From Streptomyces sp. NRRL F-6676 (GTDB taxonomy: Bacteria > Actinomycetota > Actinomycetes > Streptomycetales > Streptomycetaceae): DNA of 64,000 bases. Below the pieces are notes generated by a model. The model had not been told where the DNA came from. It made no database searches and worked only from the letters and a program-made list of their open reading frames with translations. Both the position numbers and the translations under genes were made by a program. Below, in pieces: positions 17,196 through 25,200 of this stretch (position 1 is its first letter; each line of letters begins with the position of its first letter). The stretch covers positions 62,001 to 126,000 of the forward strand of contig NZ_JOHS01000003.1 in assembly GCF_000725625.1 (NCBI RefSeq), in the 5' to 3' direction.

Positions 17196-17654
17196 TCAGT
17201 GGGACGCGAGCTGCCGGGGTTCGGTGACGGCCGGTGCCGTCCTGGCCGCGTGCGCGTGGACGTCCATCTGCTCGGCGGAGAGGATCGCGGCGGCCGTGTC
17301 CGCGCGGGAGGCGGCGACGACCAGGGCGCGGCCGGCGAGTGCGTGCGCGCGGCGGTGCAGGGCGGTGGCGCGGGCGTGGGTGTCCTGCGCGGCACCGGGC
17401 GCCGGTGCGGGCACCGCGGCACGGGCCGGCGGGCCGCCGCCGCGCAGCCGTCCCACCTGCGTGGCGACCCGCTCGGCGGACTCGTCCAGCGCGGGGGAGG
17501 GGACGAGGGCGCGGAGCTCGTCGGTCACCGCGAGCAGTGCGGCGAGGTGACCGGCGAGCTGGATGTCCAACTCCTCCTCCCGCGAACGGTGCGGGAAGTC
17601 GGAGGGGGCGCCGGCCATCGTGTGGACCGACTTGGTGCGGATCGGTTCGTACAT
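17196..17654 (-). CDS. Hypothetical helical protein
   Basis: 152 residues starting MYEPIRTKSVHTM. It is Ala-rich and predicted all-helical, without signal peptide, membrane segment or Cys. The helix EEELDIQLAGHLAALLAVTDELRALV and the second half (ALHRRAHALAGRALVVAASRADTAAAIL) could pack as a helical hairpin. I do not recognise a named family. The ATG at 17654 is favoured by AGGAGG upstream; the frame also has an earlier ATG at 17687. Confidence 0.6.
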   Translation of the reverse strand: MYEPIRTKSVHTMAGAPSDFPHRSREEELDIQLAGHLAALLAVTDELRALVPSPALDESAERVATQVGRLRGGGPPARAAVPAPAPGAAQDTHARATALHRRAHALAGRALVVAASRADTAAAILSAEQMDVHAHAARTAPAVTEPRQLASH

Positions 17655-17692
17655 GGGGGATGGCCTCCTGTGCCTGCGAGATGCCATCCTAG

Positions 17693-17709
17693 CTTAGATC
17701 GGGTCTAAG
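17693..17709. promoter_or_regulatory. Palindrome upstream of the helical-protein gene
   Basis: CTTAGA-TCGGG-TCTAAG, perfect 6-bp arms, 39 bp before the ATG at 17654. A minus-strand -10 candidate TAGGAT (17691-17686) abuts it, so a regulator here would sit in the -10/-35 spacer. The upstream neighbour begins only 100 bp away on the other strand. Confidence 0.45.
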
Positions 17710-17808
17710 GTTGAGCGAATCCAGGAAGTAACTGGTGAGGGGTGCACGGGGACTGGGACGGCGCTACGTTTCGACCTCACGAGTGATGAGCGACAACAGG
17801 GGGATCGG

Positions 17809-18282
17809 ATGTTGCCCGAGGCGTTGACGGCGCTGGCCGCGGCAGGGGGTTCCGCAGTGGTGCAGGCGGCCGGGAGCGATATGTGGGAAGGGCTGCGCAG
17901 CCGGCTGGCGCGGTGGTTCGGGCGCGGTGACGCCGAGCGGGAGCGCGGAGAACTGGAGCGGCTGGACCAGAGCGCGGTTGATCTCGCCGGGGCCGGGGCC
18001 GGGGCCGGGGCCGGGGCCGGGGCCGGGGCCGGCGCGGCCGAACGGATCCGCATGCGCCAGGAGGCTGCGTGGCAGACCCGTATCGAGACGTTGTTCGAGA
18101 ACTTGGCGGACGACGATCAGCGTTCCCGGGCCGCTGTCGAACTGCGGCAACTGTTGGAAGAAGCCGCTCCCGCGACGACCGGCGACGCAGGGTTGGTGTC
18201 CGGTAACACATTCAACGGTCCCACCGCCTTCCAGGCCGGTGAGCACAATCGGCAGGATGTCCGCTTCGACTTCCGGCCATGA
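17809..18282 (+). CDS. Small helical putative effector with C-terminal amyloid-like motif
   Basis: 157 residues. Residues 3-22 form an Ala/Gly/Val-rich hydrophobic helix, followed by amphipathic helices (to about 57). A low-complexity (Ala-Gly)8 linker spans 60-75, and a charged helical region covers 78-121. The C-terminus (132-153) carries G-NTF-NGP-TA-FQAG and a terminal Q-x-V-x-F. The next protein has the same pattern at its N-terminus. This layout resembles HeLo/Bell-type membrane-active effectors that are triggered by amyloid templating from a partner NLR; that role is inference. The stop overlaps the next start by 4 nt (ATGA). I find no enzyme motif. Confidence 0.65.
   Translation: MLPEALTALAAAGGSAVVQAAGSDMWEGLRSRLARWFGRGDAERERGELERLDQSAVDLAGAGAGAGAGAGAGAGAAERIRMRQEAAWQTRIETLFENLADDDQRSRAAVELRQLLEEAAPATTGDAGLVSGNTFNGPTAFQAGEHNRQDVRFDFRP
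17986..18033 (+). repeat. In-frame GCCGGG hexanucleotide repeat
   Basis: Seven perfect GCCGGG units (17986-18027) and one GCCGGC, coding for the Ala-Gly linker of the small effector. Gain or loss of units would change linker length without a frameshift. Confidence 0.95.
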
Positions 18283-21200
18283 CCACGCCCAGCGACGGCA
18301 CCGTGGGCAGAGGCGGTGTACAGGGCAGTACCTTCCACGGCCCCGCGGCGTTACTCGTCGGCCAGGGCACCCAACACGTCCAGTTCGTCCATCAGTGGAA
18401 GCCCGCCTACCGGATCGAGGACTTCCCCGCCGAGCCGCGGGACCTGTCCACCCGCATGCTGGCCGAGCAGCCTTCCAGGCTGCTGCGCGCAGCGCACCAG
18501 GTGGTGCCCTTCACCGGTCGCCGCCACGATCTCGACCGGCTGACGGACTGGCGTGAGGATCCGGCCACCAGACTGGGCGTCAGGCTGTTGCACGGGCCCG
18601 GTGGACAGGGGAAGACCCGGCTGGCCGCTCACTTCGCCGAGCTGAGCCGCAGGGCGGGATGGACGGTGTGGCAGGCGGTCCTCAACGAGGCCGAGGCCGA
18701 GCCCGTGGACACCGGCCCACTTCCCCGAGCCGCGGTCGGCATCCTGCTGGTGGTCGACTACGCCGAACGCTGGCCCATGTCCGACCTGCACCGGCTGCTG
18801 CGGGAGCCGCTGCCGCACCGCACCCGCCTTCCGGTGCGAGTCCTGTTGCTCGCCCGGCCGGCAGGCATCTGGTGGGAGAGCCTGGAGACGTGGATCGGCG
18901 ACACGCTCGACGTACCGGCCGACACGCATCCCCTGTCGCCCCTGGCGCAGGACGCCTCCGAGCGCGTCGCCCGGTTCAACGAGGCCCGCGACCACTTCGC
19001 CGAGCATCTGGGCCTCCCCTCCGAGGAGGCCGGCCAGATCAGGCCGCCCGTGGATCTCGGGACGGACGAGGACTACGCCCAGGTACTGACGGTTCACATC
19101 GCCGCTCTGGCCGCCGTCGACGCCCACCTGCACCACGACATCGCCCCCGTCGACCCGGCCCGTGCCTCCGCCTACCTCCTCAAGCGTGAACGCGCCCACT
19201 GGGGCGCTCTGCACCGGCGCTCGTCCTCACCCTTGACCACCACGCCGGAAGCCATGGGACGCACCGTGCTGACCGCCACCCTCACCCGCTCCCTGGCCCG
19301 TTCCCACGGTCAGAACGCCCTTCACCGGGTCGGTCTCGCCGACTCCGTCGCCGACGCCAACACCCTCCTGGACGACCACCGTTTCTGTTACCCCTCGCCG
19401 CACGGCAGCGCCGCCCGCACCGCCATCGTGCTGGAACCGCTCCATCCCGACCGTCTCGGCGAGGATTTCCTCGGCCTGAGCACCCCCGCCGATCCGCACG
19501 ACTCCGCCGGCACCCACCCGGTGTCCGGGGCGGTCACCGACGACTGGGCGCACGGAGTCGCCGCACGCCTCCTCGCGCCCACGGGTACCGTCGAGCCGTG
19601 GACGCGCGACGCGCTGACCGTGCTGATCGAGACTGCTCGCCGTTGGCCCCACATCGCCACCGGCCAGCTCCGCCCCCTGCTGCTCGACCACCCGGAACTG
19701 GCGTTGCGGGCGGGCGGTACGGCGCTGGTCGCGCTGGCCGACCTCGACGCCCTCGACATCACCGTTCTGGAGGCCATCGAGCCGCATCTCCCCAGCGGCC
19801 GGCACGCGGACCTCGACGTCGGCATCGCCGCCGTCGTCGCGCGTGTGGCCCGTCACCGCCTGGCCACCGACAACGACCCCGTCGCCCGCGCTCACACCCA
19901 GGACACCCTCGCGGTACGGCGGCATCACGCCGGGCTGCGCGACGAAGCGCTCGTCTCGGGCCGGCACGCCGTGCGGGCCTGGCGCGACCTCACCCGCGCC
20001 GACGCCGCGCACCGGCCGAGCCTCGCCGGCTCGTTGTGCGACCTCGGTGCCTATCTGTCGGCGGTGGGGCGGCGCGCGGAGGCCCTGTCCGCCGTCGAGG
20101 AGGCGGTGGAGATCTGGCGCCGGCTGGTGGCCGACGACCCGGTCGCCCACGAGCCCGGCCTCGCCCTCTCCCTGTCCGCCCTGGCCCATCGGTTGTTCGA
20201 CAGGGGGCGGCGGTCGGAGGCTCTGTCCGCCATCGAGAAGGCGGTGGAGATCCGGCGCCGGCTGGTGCGGGAGAACCCGGTGGCCCACGAGCCGGCGCTC
20301 GCGGCCTCGCTGTCCAGCCTCGGGGCTTCGCTGTCGGACGTGGGGCGGCGACACGAAGCCCTGGCCGTGACCGAGGAGGCGGTGGAGATCCTGCGTCGAC
20401 TGAAGGCGAATGATCCGGCCGTCTACGGGCCCGACCTCGCCGATGCGTTGTCCAATCTCGGCAACCGGTTGTCGGCTGTGGGGCGGGAAGCGGAGGCCGT
20501 GTCCGCGATCGAGGAAGCGGTCACGGCTTACCGCCGGCTGGTGGCGGCCAATCCGGCGGCCTACGAGGCCGACCTCGCCCTGGCGTTGTCGAACCTCGGT
20601 CCCCTGCTGCTGAAGGCGGGTCGGCAGCGGGAGGCCATGTCCGTCACCGAGGAGGCGGTGGGTGTCCGGCGCCGGCTGGCGGAGCAGAACCCGGCGGCGT
20701 ACGAGTCCGATCTCGCCGCCTCGTTGTCCAACCTCGGCAGCCTGCTGTCCGAGACGGAGCGATGGCAGGAGGCGCTGGCACCGGAGCAGGAAGCGGTGGG
20801 CATCCGGCGCCGGCTGGCGGAGGAGGACCCGGCGGCCCACGAACCCGGCCTCGCTGTCTCGCTGTCCAACCTCGGCGTCCAGTTGCTGAGGGTGGGGCGG
20901 GGGCAGGAGGCCCTGTCCGTCAGTGGGGAGGCGGTGGAGATCCGACGCCGGCTGGCGGAGGACGGCCCGGCTGCCTACGACCCCGATCTCGCTGCCTCGT
21001 TGACCAACCTCGGCACCGTGTTGTCCGAGACCGGGCGGCGGCAGGAGGCCCTGTCCGCGAGGGAGGAAGCGGTCGGGGTCCACCGGCGACTGGCGCTGGG
21101 CGATCCGGCGACCCATGAACCCGTCCTCACCGTGTCGTTGACCGCCCTCGGTGTCCTGTTGGGCCAGTTGGGACGATGGGAAGAGGCGATTGCCGCGGAG

Positions 21201-21941
21201 TGCGAGGCGGTGGACATCCGGCGTCGGCTGGCGGTGGGCGAACCGGCGATGTACGAGCCCGATCTCGCCGTCTCGTTGTTCAACCTCGGTGTATCCCTGC
21301 GCGAAGCGGGGCGGCAGCCGGAGGCCCTGTCCGCCACTGAGGAGGCGGTGGACATCCGGCGTCGGCTGGTGCGGGAGAGCCCGGCAGCCCATGAGTCCGA
21401 TCTCGCAGGCTCGTTGCGCAACCTCGGAGCCTTGTCGGCGGCGGTGGGGCGGCGAGGGGAAGCCCTGTCCGCCACCGAGGAAGCCGTTGCGATGCACCGT
21501 CGGCCGGCGGCGGCCGACCCGGCGGCCCACGAGTCCGATCTCGTCGATTCGTTGTCCAACCTGGGCAGCCTGCTGTACGAGGCGGGACGGCGTCGCGAAG
21601 CATTGTCCGTGCTGGCGGAAGCCGTCGCGGTCAGCCGACGGCTGGCGCTGGGGAACCCGGCTGCCTACGAACCCGTTCTGGCGCGCTCACTCTTTGCCTG
21701 GGCCCAGGTGAGTCATGCGGCGCGGCAGGGTGCATCCGCAGCCTTGCGGGCGACGGCGGAGGCGGTGGAGATCTACCGCAGGCATGCCGCGGCAGGGCTT
21801 GGACGTTTCCCTGTGCCGCTCGGCTCAGTGCTGGATCTACAGGCGCGCCTGCTCCTGGGGCTGGGACGTCCGAGGGAGGCCGAGGCCATCCGGCGCTGGA
21901 TCGAAGCGAACGGCGAGACCACCGGAGCACGGCCTGCGTAG
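18279..21941 (+). CDS. NLR-like NTPase with TPR repeats and N-terminal amyloid-like motif
   Basis: 1220 residues. Residues 16-36 carry GSTF-HGP-AALLVG ending Q-x-V-x-F, matching the C-terminal motif of the upstream protein. A GRRHDLDRL box (~80) is followed by Walker A HGPGGQGKTR (105-114) and Walker B GILLVVDYAE (Asp160), marking a STAND NTPase. From about residue 585 there are at least 12 TPR-like repeats of 46 residues (SLSNLG...GR..EAL...EEAV.IRRRL....PAA...DLA), highly alike at DNA level too (period 138 bp). The TPR end would sense a signal, the NTPase oligomerise and the motif seed the partner. Codon 25 is TTA, so translation should need the bldA tRNA. Confidence 0.85.
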   Translation: MTTPSDGTVGRGGVQGSTFHGPAALLVGQGTQHVQFVHQWKPAYRIEDFPAEPRDLSTRMLAEQPSRLLRAAHQVVPFTGRRHDLDRLTDWREDPATRLGVRLLHGPGGQGKTRLAAHFAELSRRAGWTVWQAVLNEAEAEPVDTGPLPRAAVGILLVVDYAERWPMSDLHRLLREPLPHRTRLPVRVLLLARPAGIWWESLETWIGDTLDVPADTHPLSPLAQDASERVARFNEARDHFAEHLGLPSEEAGQIRPPVDLGTDEDYAQVLTVHIAALAAVDAHLHHDIAPVDPARASAYLLKRERAHWGALHRRSSSPLTTTPEAMGRTVLTATLTRSLARSHGQNALHRVGLADSVADANTLLDDHRFCYPSPHGSAARTAIVLEPLHPDRLGEDFLGLSTPADPHDSAGTHPVSGAVTDDWAHGVAARLLAPTGTVEPWTRDALTVLIETARRWPHIATGQLRPLLLDHPELALRAGGTALVALADLDALDITVLEAIEPHLPSGRHADLDVGIAAVVARVARHRLATDNDPVARAHTQDTLAVRRHHAGLRDEALVSGRHAVRAWRDLTRADAAHRPSLAGSLCDLGAYLSAVGRRAEALSAVEEAVEIWRRLVADDPVAHEPGLALSLSALAHRLFDRGRRSEALSAIEKAVEIRRRLVRENPVAHEPALAASLSSLGASLSDVGRRHEALAVTEEAVEILRRLKANDPAVYGPDLADALSNLGNRLSAVGREAEAVSAIEEAVTAYRRLVAANPAAYEADLALALSNLGPLLLKAGRQREAMSVTEEAVGVRRRLAEQNPAAYESDLAASLSNLGSLLSETERWQEALAPEQEAVGIRRRLAEEDPAAHEPGLAVSLSNLGVQLLRVGRGQEALSVSGEAVEIRRRLAEDGPAAYDPDLAASLTNLGTVLSETGRRQEALSAREEAVGVHRRLALGDPATHEPVLTVSLTALGVLLGQLGRWEEAIAAECEAVDIRRRLAVGEPAMYEPDLAVSLFNLGVSLREAGRQPEALSATEEAVDIRRRLVRESPAAHESDLAGSLRNLGALSAAVGRRGEALSATEEAVAMHRRPAAADPAAHESDLVDSLSNLGSLLYEAGRRREALSVLAEAVAVSRRLALGNPAAYEPVLARSLFAWAQVSHAARQGASAALRATAEAVEIYRRHAAAGLGRFPVPLGSVLDLQARLLLGLGRPREAEAIRRWIEANGETTGARPA
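20032..21770 (+). repeat. Array of about 12-13 TPR-coding repeats, 138-bp period
   Basis: The repeats inside the NLR-like gene keep the 46-residue period without spacers; the last copy (about residues 1135-1180) is degenerate. Near-identity of several units suggests recent duplication or gene conversion, as seen in fast-evolving sensor domains. Confidence 0.8.
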
Positions 21942-22008
21942 AGCCTGTCCAGGCGCCGCTCGGAGGCCGGCCTCGCGCGCGCTGCCGTTCCGGGCGGGCG
22001 ACCCCGCC

Positions 22009-23220
22009 TCACACCTGTCCGTAGCCGTCCAGGAAGTGGCCGATGCGGGTGATCGCCGATGTCAGGTCGGCGACCGTGGGGAGGGTCACCACGCGGAAGT
22101 GGTCCGGGTCGGGCCAGTTGAAGCCCGTGCCGTGCACCACCATGATCTTCTCCCGGCGCAGCAGCTCGAGGACCATCCGCCGGTCGTCCTTGATCTTGAA
22201 GACCTTGGGGTCGAGGCGCGGGAACAGATACAGCGCCCCCTTCGGCTTGACGCACGTCACGCCGGGGATCCGCGTCAGCAGTTCATGGGCGACGTCCCGC
22301 TGCTCTTTGAGCCGCCCGCCCGGCAGCACCAGGTCCTGGATCGTCTGCCGTCCGCTCAGCGCGGCGACCACCCCGTGCTGCCCCGGCATGTTCGCGCACA
22401 ACCGCATGTTCGCCAGGATCGTCAGCCCCTCGATGTACGAGTCGGCGTGGGCGCGCGGGCCGGAGATCGCCATCCAGCCCACCCGGTACCCCGCCACCCG
22501 GTACGCCTTCGACATCCCGTTGAACGTCAGCGTCAGCAGATCCGGCGCGACCGACGCGGTCGGCGTGTGCGTGGCCCCGTCGTAGAGGATCTTGTCGTAG
22601 ATCTCGTCCGAGCAGACCAGCAGGTTGTGCCGGCGCGCGATGTCGGTGAGCCCCTTGAGCACCGACGGGTCGTACACCGCGCCGGTCGGGTTGTTGGGGT
22701 TGATGATGACGATCGCCTTGGTGCGGTCGCTGACCTTGCGCTCGATGTCGGCGAGGTCCGGCATCCAGTCGGACTGCTCGTCGCACCGGTAGTGCACCGC
22801 GGTGCCGCCGGACAGCGACACCGCCGCCGTCCACAGCGGGTAGTCGGGGGCCGGGACGAGGACCTCGTCGCCGTCGTCCAGCAGCGCCTGCATCGCCATG
22901 ACGATCAGCTCGGAGACGCCGTTGCCGATGAAGACGTGCTCGACGTCCGTCTCGATGCCGAGGGTCTGGTTGTGCATGACGACCGCCCGGCGCGCGGCCA
23001 GCAGACCCTTGGCGTCGCCGTAGCCGTGCGCCGTGGAGACGTTGCGCAGGACGTCCTCGAGGATCTCCTGCGGGCACTCGAAGCCGAAGGCGGCCGGGTT
23101 GCCGGTGTTCAGCTTGAGGATGCGGTGACCCGCCGCTTCCAGCCGCATCGCCTCCTCGAGAACCGGGCCCCGGATCTCGTAGCCGACGTTGGCGAGCTTC
23201 GTGGACTGGATCACCTGCAT
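22009..23220 (-). CDS. alaA: Alanine-type aminotransferase (class I/II, PLP)
   Basis: 403-residue fold-type I aminotransferase, closest in pattern to AlaA (glutamate-pyruvate transaminase). Cofactor motifs: NPNNPTGAVY, SDEIYDKILYD, and the Schiff-base lysine in FNGMSKAYRVAGYRVGWM. It would interconvert alanine/2-oxoglutarate and pyruvate/glutamate; substrate preference is inferred. The ATG at 23220 is chosen since conserved sequence starts QSTKLANVGYEIRGP; an upstream in-frame GTG/ATG (to 23271) would add 17 basic residues. It converges on the NLR-like gene, with 67 bp between. Confidence 0.85.
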   Translation of the reverse strand: MQVIQSTKLANVGYEIRGPVLEEAMRLEAAGHRILKLNTGNPAAFGFECPQEILEDVLRNVSTAHGYGDAKGLLAARRAVVMHNQTLGIETDVEHVFIGNGVSELIVMAMQALLDDGDEVLVPAPDYPLWTAAVSLSGGTAVHYRCDEQSDWMPDLADIERKVSDRTKAIVIINPNNPTGAVYDPSVLKGLTDIARRHNLLVCSDEIYDKILYDGATHTPTASVAPDLLTLTFNGMSKAYRVAGYRVGWMAISGPRAHADSYIEGLTILANMRLCANMPGQHGVVAALSGRQTIQDLVLPGGRLKEQRDVAHELLTRIPGVTCVKPKGALYLFPRLDPKVFKIKDDRRMVLELLRREKIMVVHGTGFNWPDPDHFRVVTLPTVADLTSAITRIGHFLDGYGQV

Positions 23221-23345
23221 GTCCGTGAGCTTACGGCCGCGTCCGCGGGTGCGCGTCGTGTTTCCCACCACATGGGTCCCGTACGGCGCTGACCCGCTTT
23301 GCTCCCTATGTCACCCACCCCTGCCCCAACCGCCCCACGCGCCCC

Positions 23346-23362
23346 TACAATGCGCCCTCGTG
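23346..23362 (+). promoter_or_regulatory. -10 box and leaderless start of the Ser/Thr-rich membrane protein gene
   Basis: TACAAT at 23346-23351 lies 8 bp before the GTG at 23360, so transcription would begin at or beside the start codon. No Shine-Dalgarno sequence is present, supporting leaderless translation. Confidence 0.5.
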
Positions 23363-24169
23363 TCATGGCAGCAACAGCCCGAGGGCGGGGCGCACGGCGA
23401 GAACACCGGGTACACCGGGGTGTACGGAGACGGCGCGGCGGACGCCGGCACCGTCGGCGACGCACGGCAGCACGGCGACGCACCCGCGGTTCACCCGAAC
23501 GTGTATCACCCGTCCGCCGAGGCGACGACGCCCGAGTACGACCGGTACGCGGACCCGGCCGCCGCCCACGGCTGGCAGAACTCCTACGACGAGACCCGCG
23601 AACTGACCCCGATCGCCGTGCCCGCGGACCCCGCCGCCGACCCGGGCGCCGAAGAACCCGGGCTCTCCCCGCGCCGCCCGCGTACCGCCCGGCGCGCGGC
23701 CCTCGCCGTCGGGGCGCTCGGCGTGGCCGGCGTCGCCGTCCTGCTCGCCGGAGGCTTCGGCTCCGGGTCCTCCGGGACGCCGGGCGGCGGAGAGGAGCCG
23801 GCGCGGCCGAGGCCGGCGGCCACGGACGCGGCCGACTCCGCCGCCCCCGCCTCCAGCGCTTCCGCCTCCGGTACCCCCACCGGCACGGCCGGCCCGTCCG
23901 AGGACGCGCGGCCGTCGGCCACCGCCGGGACCTCCCGGGGCGCCGCCTCCCCCACGGCGCGCGGGGCGGACGCGGACGACGGTTCCGCGCCCGGCGGCTC
24001 CGCCACCCACTCCGCCGCGCCCGCGCCCACCACCCGCTCCGCCTCCCCCTCGCCCTCCGCCACCCCCAGCCCCACCCGGTCGAACCCCTACGGCGGCGGA
24101 CACGGCAACGGTGGCGGCTGGGGCGGAGGAGGCTGGGGCGGCGGAAGCGGCGGCTGGGGAGGCCACTGA
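23360..24169 (+). CDS. Membrane protein with Ser/Thr/Pro-rich and Gly/Trp-rich tail
   Basis: 269 residues: an acidic, low-complexity cytoplasmic part (1-105), a basic stop signal (RRPRTARR) and one transmembrane helix (about 112-135), then ~130 extracytoplasmic residues rich in Ser, Thr, Ala and Pro ending in NPYGGGHGNGGGWGGGG-type Gly/Trp repeats. The outer part looks like a wall-spanning, possibly O-glycosylated stalk. No catalytic motif seen; function unknown. GTG at 23360 is chosen because of the TACAAT box. Confidence 0.6.
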   Translation: MSWQQQPEGGAHGENTGYTGVYGDGAADAGTVGDARQHGDAPAVHPNVYHPSAEATTPEYDRYADPAAAHGWQNSYDETRELTPIAVPADPAADPGAEEPGLSPRRPRTARRAALAVGALGVAGVAVLLAGGFGSGSSGTPGGGEEPARPRPAATDAADSAAPASSASASGTPTGTAGPSEDARPSATAGTSRGAASPTARGADADDGSAPGGSATHSAAPAPTTRSASPSPSATPSPTRSNPYGGGHGNGGGWGGGGWGGGSGGWGGH

Positions 24170-24206
24170 GCCCGCGTCCCGGGAGGGCGCGGCCGAAAAC
24201 CGCCCC

Positions 24207-24235
24207 TTGCCCCCGCACGCCACCCCTCTGACAAT
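24207..24235 (+). promoter_or_regulatory. Candidate promoter of the serine protease gene
   Basis: TTGCCC (-35, 24207-24212) and GACAAT (-10, 24230-24235) with 17-bp spacing; predicted leader about 66 nt. Confidence 0.5.
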
Positions 24236-24255
24236 GCGCATGACAACTCAACGTG

Positions 24256-24282
24256 CGGCGGCCGGAAGACCTTCGGCCGCCG
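24256..24282 (+). promoter_or_regulatory. Hairpin in the protease leader
   Basis: GC-rich arms (CGGCGGCC-G-GAAG and CTTCGGCCGCCG, one bulged G, 2-nt loop) end 26 bp before the ATG. It could be the terminator of the preceding gene or a 5'-UTR stabiliser of the protease mRNA. Confidence 0.55.
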
Positions 24283-24307
24283 TGTCATGTCTCAGAGGGG
24301 ACCCCAC

Positions 24308-25165
24308 ATGAGAAAGCCTCTCGTCACCGCGCTCCTCGCCCTGGTCATCGCCGGGGCCGGCGCGGCCCCCACGGCGGCGGCCACCCCCACGACAACTCCC
24401 GCCCCCACCAAAGCCACCACCCCCGCCCTCCGGGCCGTCGACTACGCCGGCACCGTCGCCCTCAGCAACTGCTCAGGGTCCGTCGTCCGGCTCCCCGCCT
24501 CCGCCGACACCGACCCGGCGCTCGTGCTGACCAACGGCCACTGCCTGGAGACCGGCTTCCCCGAGCCCGGCGAGGTGATCGTCGACCAGTCCTCCAGCCG
24601 CTCGTTCGGCCTGCTCGACTCCGCCGGGACCCGCGTCGCCACCCTCCGCGCGAGCAAGGTCGCGTACTCGACGATGACCGACACCGACGTCACGCTCTAC
24701 CAGCTCACCCGCACCTACGCGCAGATCAGGAGCTCCTACGGCATCGGCGCGCTCACCCTCGACGGCACCCACCCCGTGGCCGGCACCGCGATCAAGGTCG
24801 TCTCCGGGTACTGGAAGCGCATCTACAGCTGCGCGATCGACGGCTTCGCCTACCGGCTGAAGGAGGGCGACTGGACCTGGAAGGACTCCGTCCGCTACAC
24901 CTCCGCCTGCGACACCATCGGCGGCACCTCCGGCTCGCCCGTCGTCGACACCGCCACCGGCAAGGTCGTCGCCGTCAACAACACGGGCAACGAGGACGGG
25001 GAGCGCTGCACCGAGAACAACCCCTGCGAGGTCGACGAGAACGGCGCCGTCACCGTCCGCGAGGGCATCAACTACGCCGAGGAGACGTACGGCATCCCGG
25101 CCTGCTTCGGCGCCGGCAACAAGCTGAACCTGAACGCGAGCGGGTGCACCCTGCCCAAGCCCTGA
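24308..25165 (+). CDS. Secreted trypsin-like serine protease
   Basis: 285 residues with a Sec signal peptide (MRKPLVTALLALVIAGAGA, cleavage near Ala24). The S1-type catalytic triad is visible: His78 in LTNGHCLE, Asp127 in TDTDVTLYQL, Ser208 in GGTSGSPVV. Six Cys can form disulfides (e.g. around His78 and the C-terminal CFGAGNKLNLNASGC). It should be exported and cleave extracellular protein; specificity is not predictable. ATG at 24308 has AGGGGA upstream. The stop is 35 bp from the end of a convergent gene. Confidence 0.88.
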   Translation: MRKPLVTALLALVIAGAGAAPTAAATPTTTPAPTKATTPALRAVDYAGTVALSNCSGSVVRLPASADTDPALVLTNGHCLETGFPEPGEVIVDQSSSRSFGLLDSAGTRVATLRASKVAYSTMTDTDVTLYQLTRTYAQIRSSYGIGALTLDGTHPVAGTAIKVVSGYWKRIYSCAIDGFAYRLKEGDWTWKDSVRYTSACDTIGGTSGSPVVDTATGKVVAVNNTGNEDGERCTENNPCEVDENGAVTVREGINYAEETYGIPACFGAGNKLNLNASGCTLPKP

Positions 25166-25200
25166 GCCACTGCCGAAAAAAGCGCCTCGGGGCGGGCGGT

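Noticed and set aside
18279..21941. AfsR/SARP-type pathway regulator
   Set aside because: No winged-helix DNA-binding or BTAD domain; only the motif, NTPase and TPRs.
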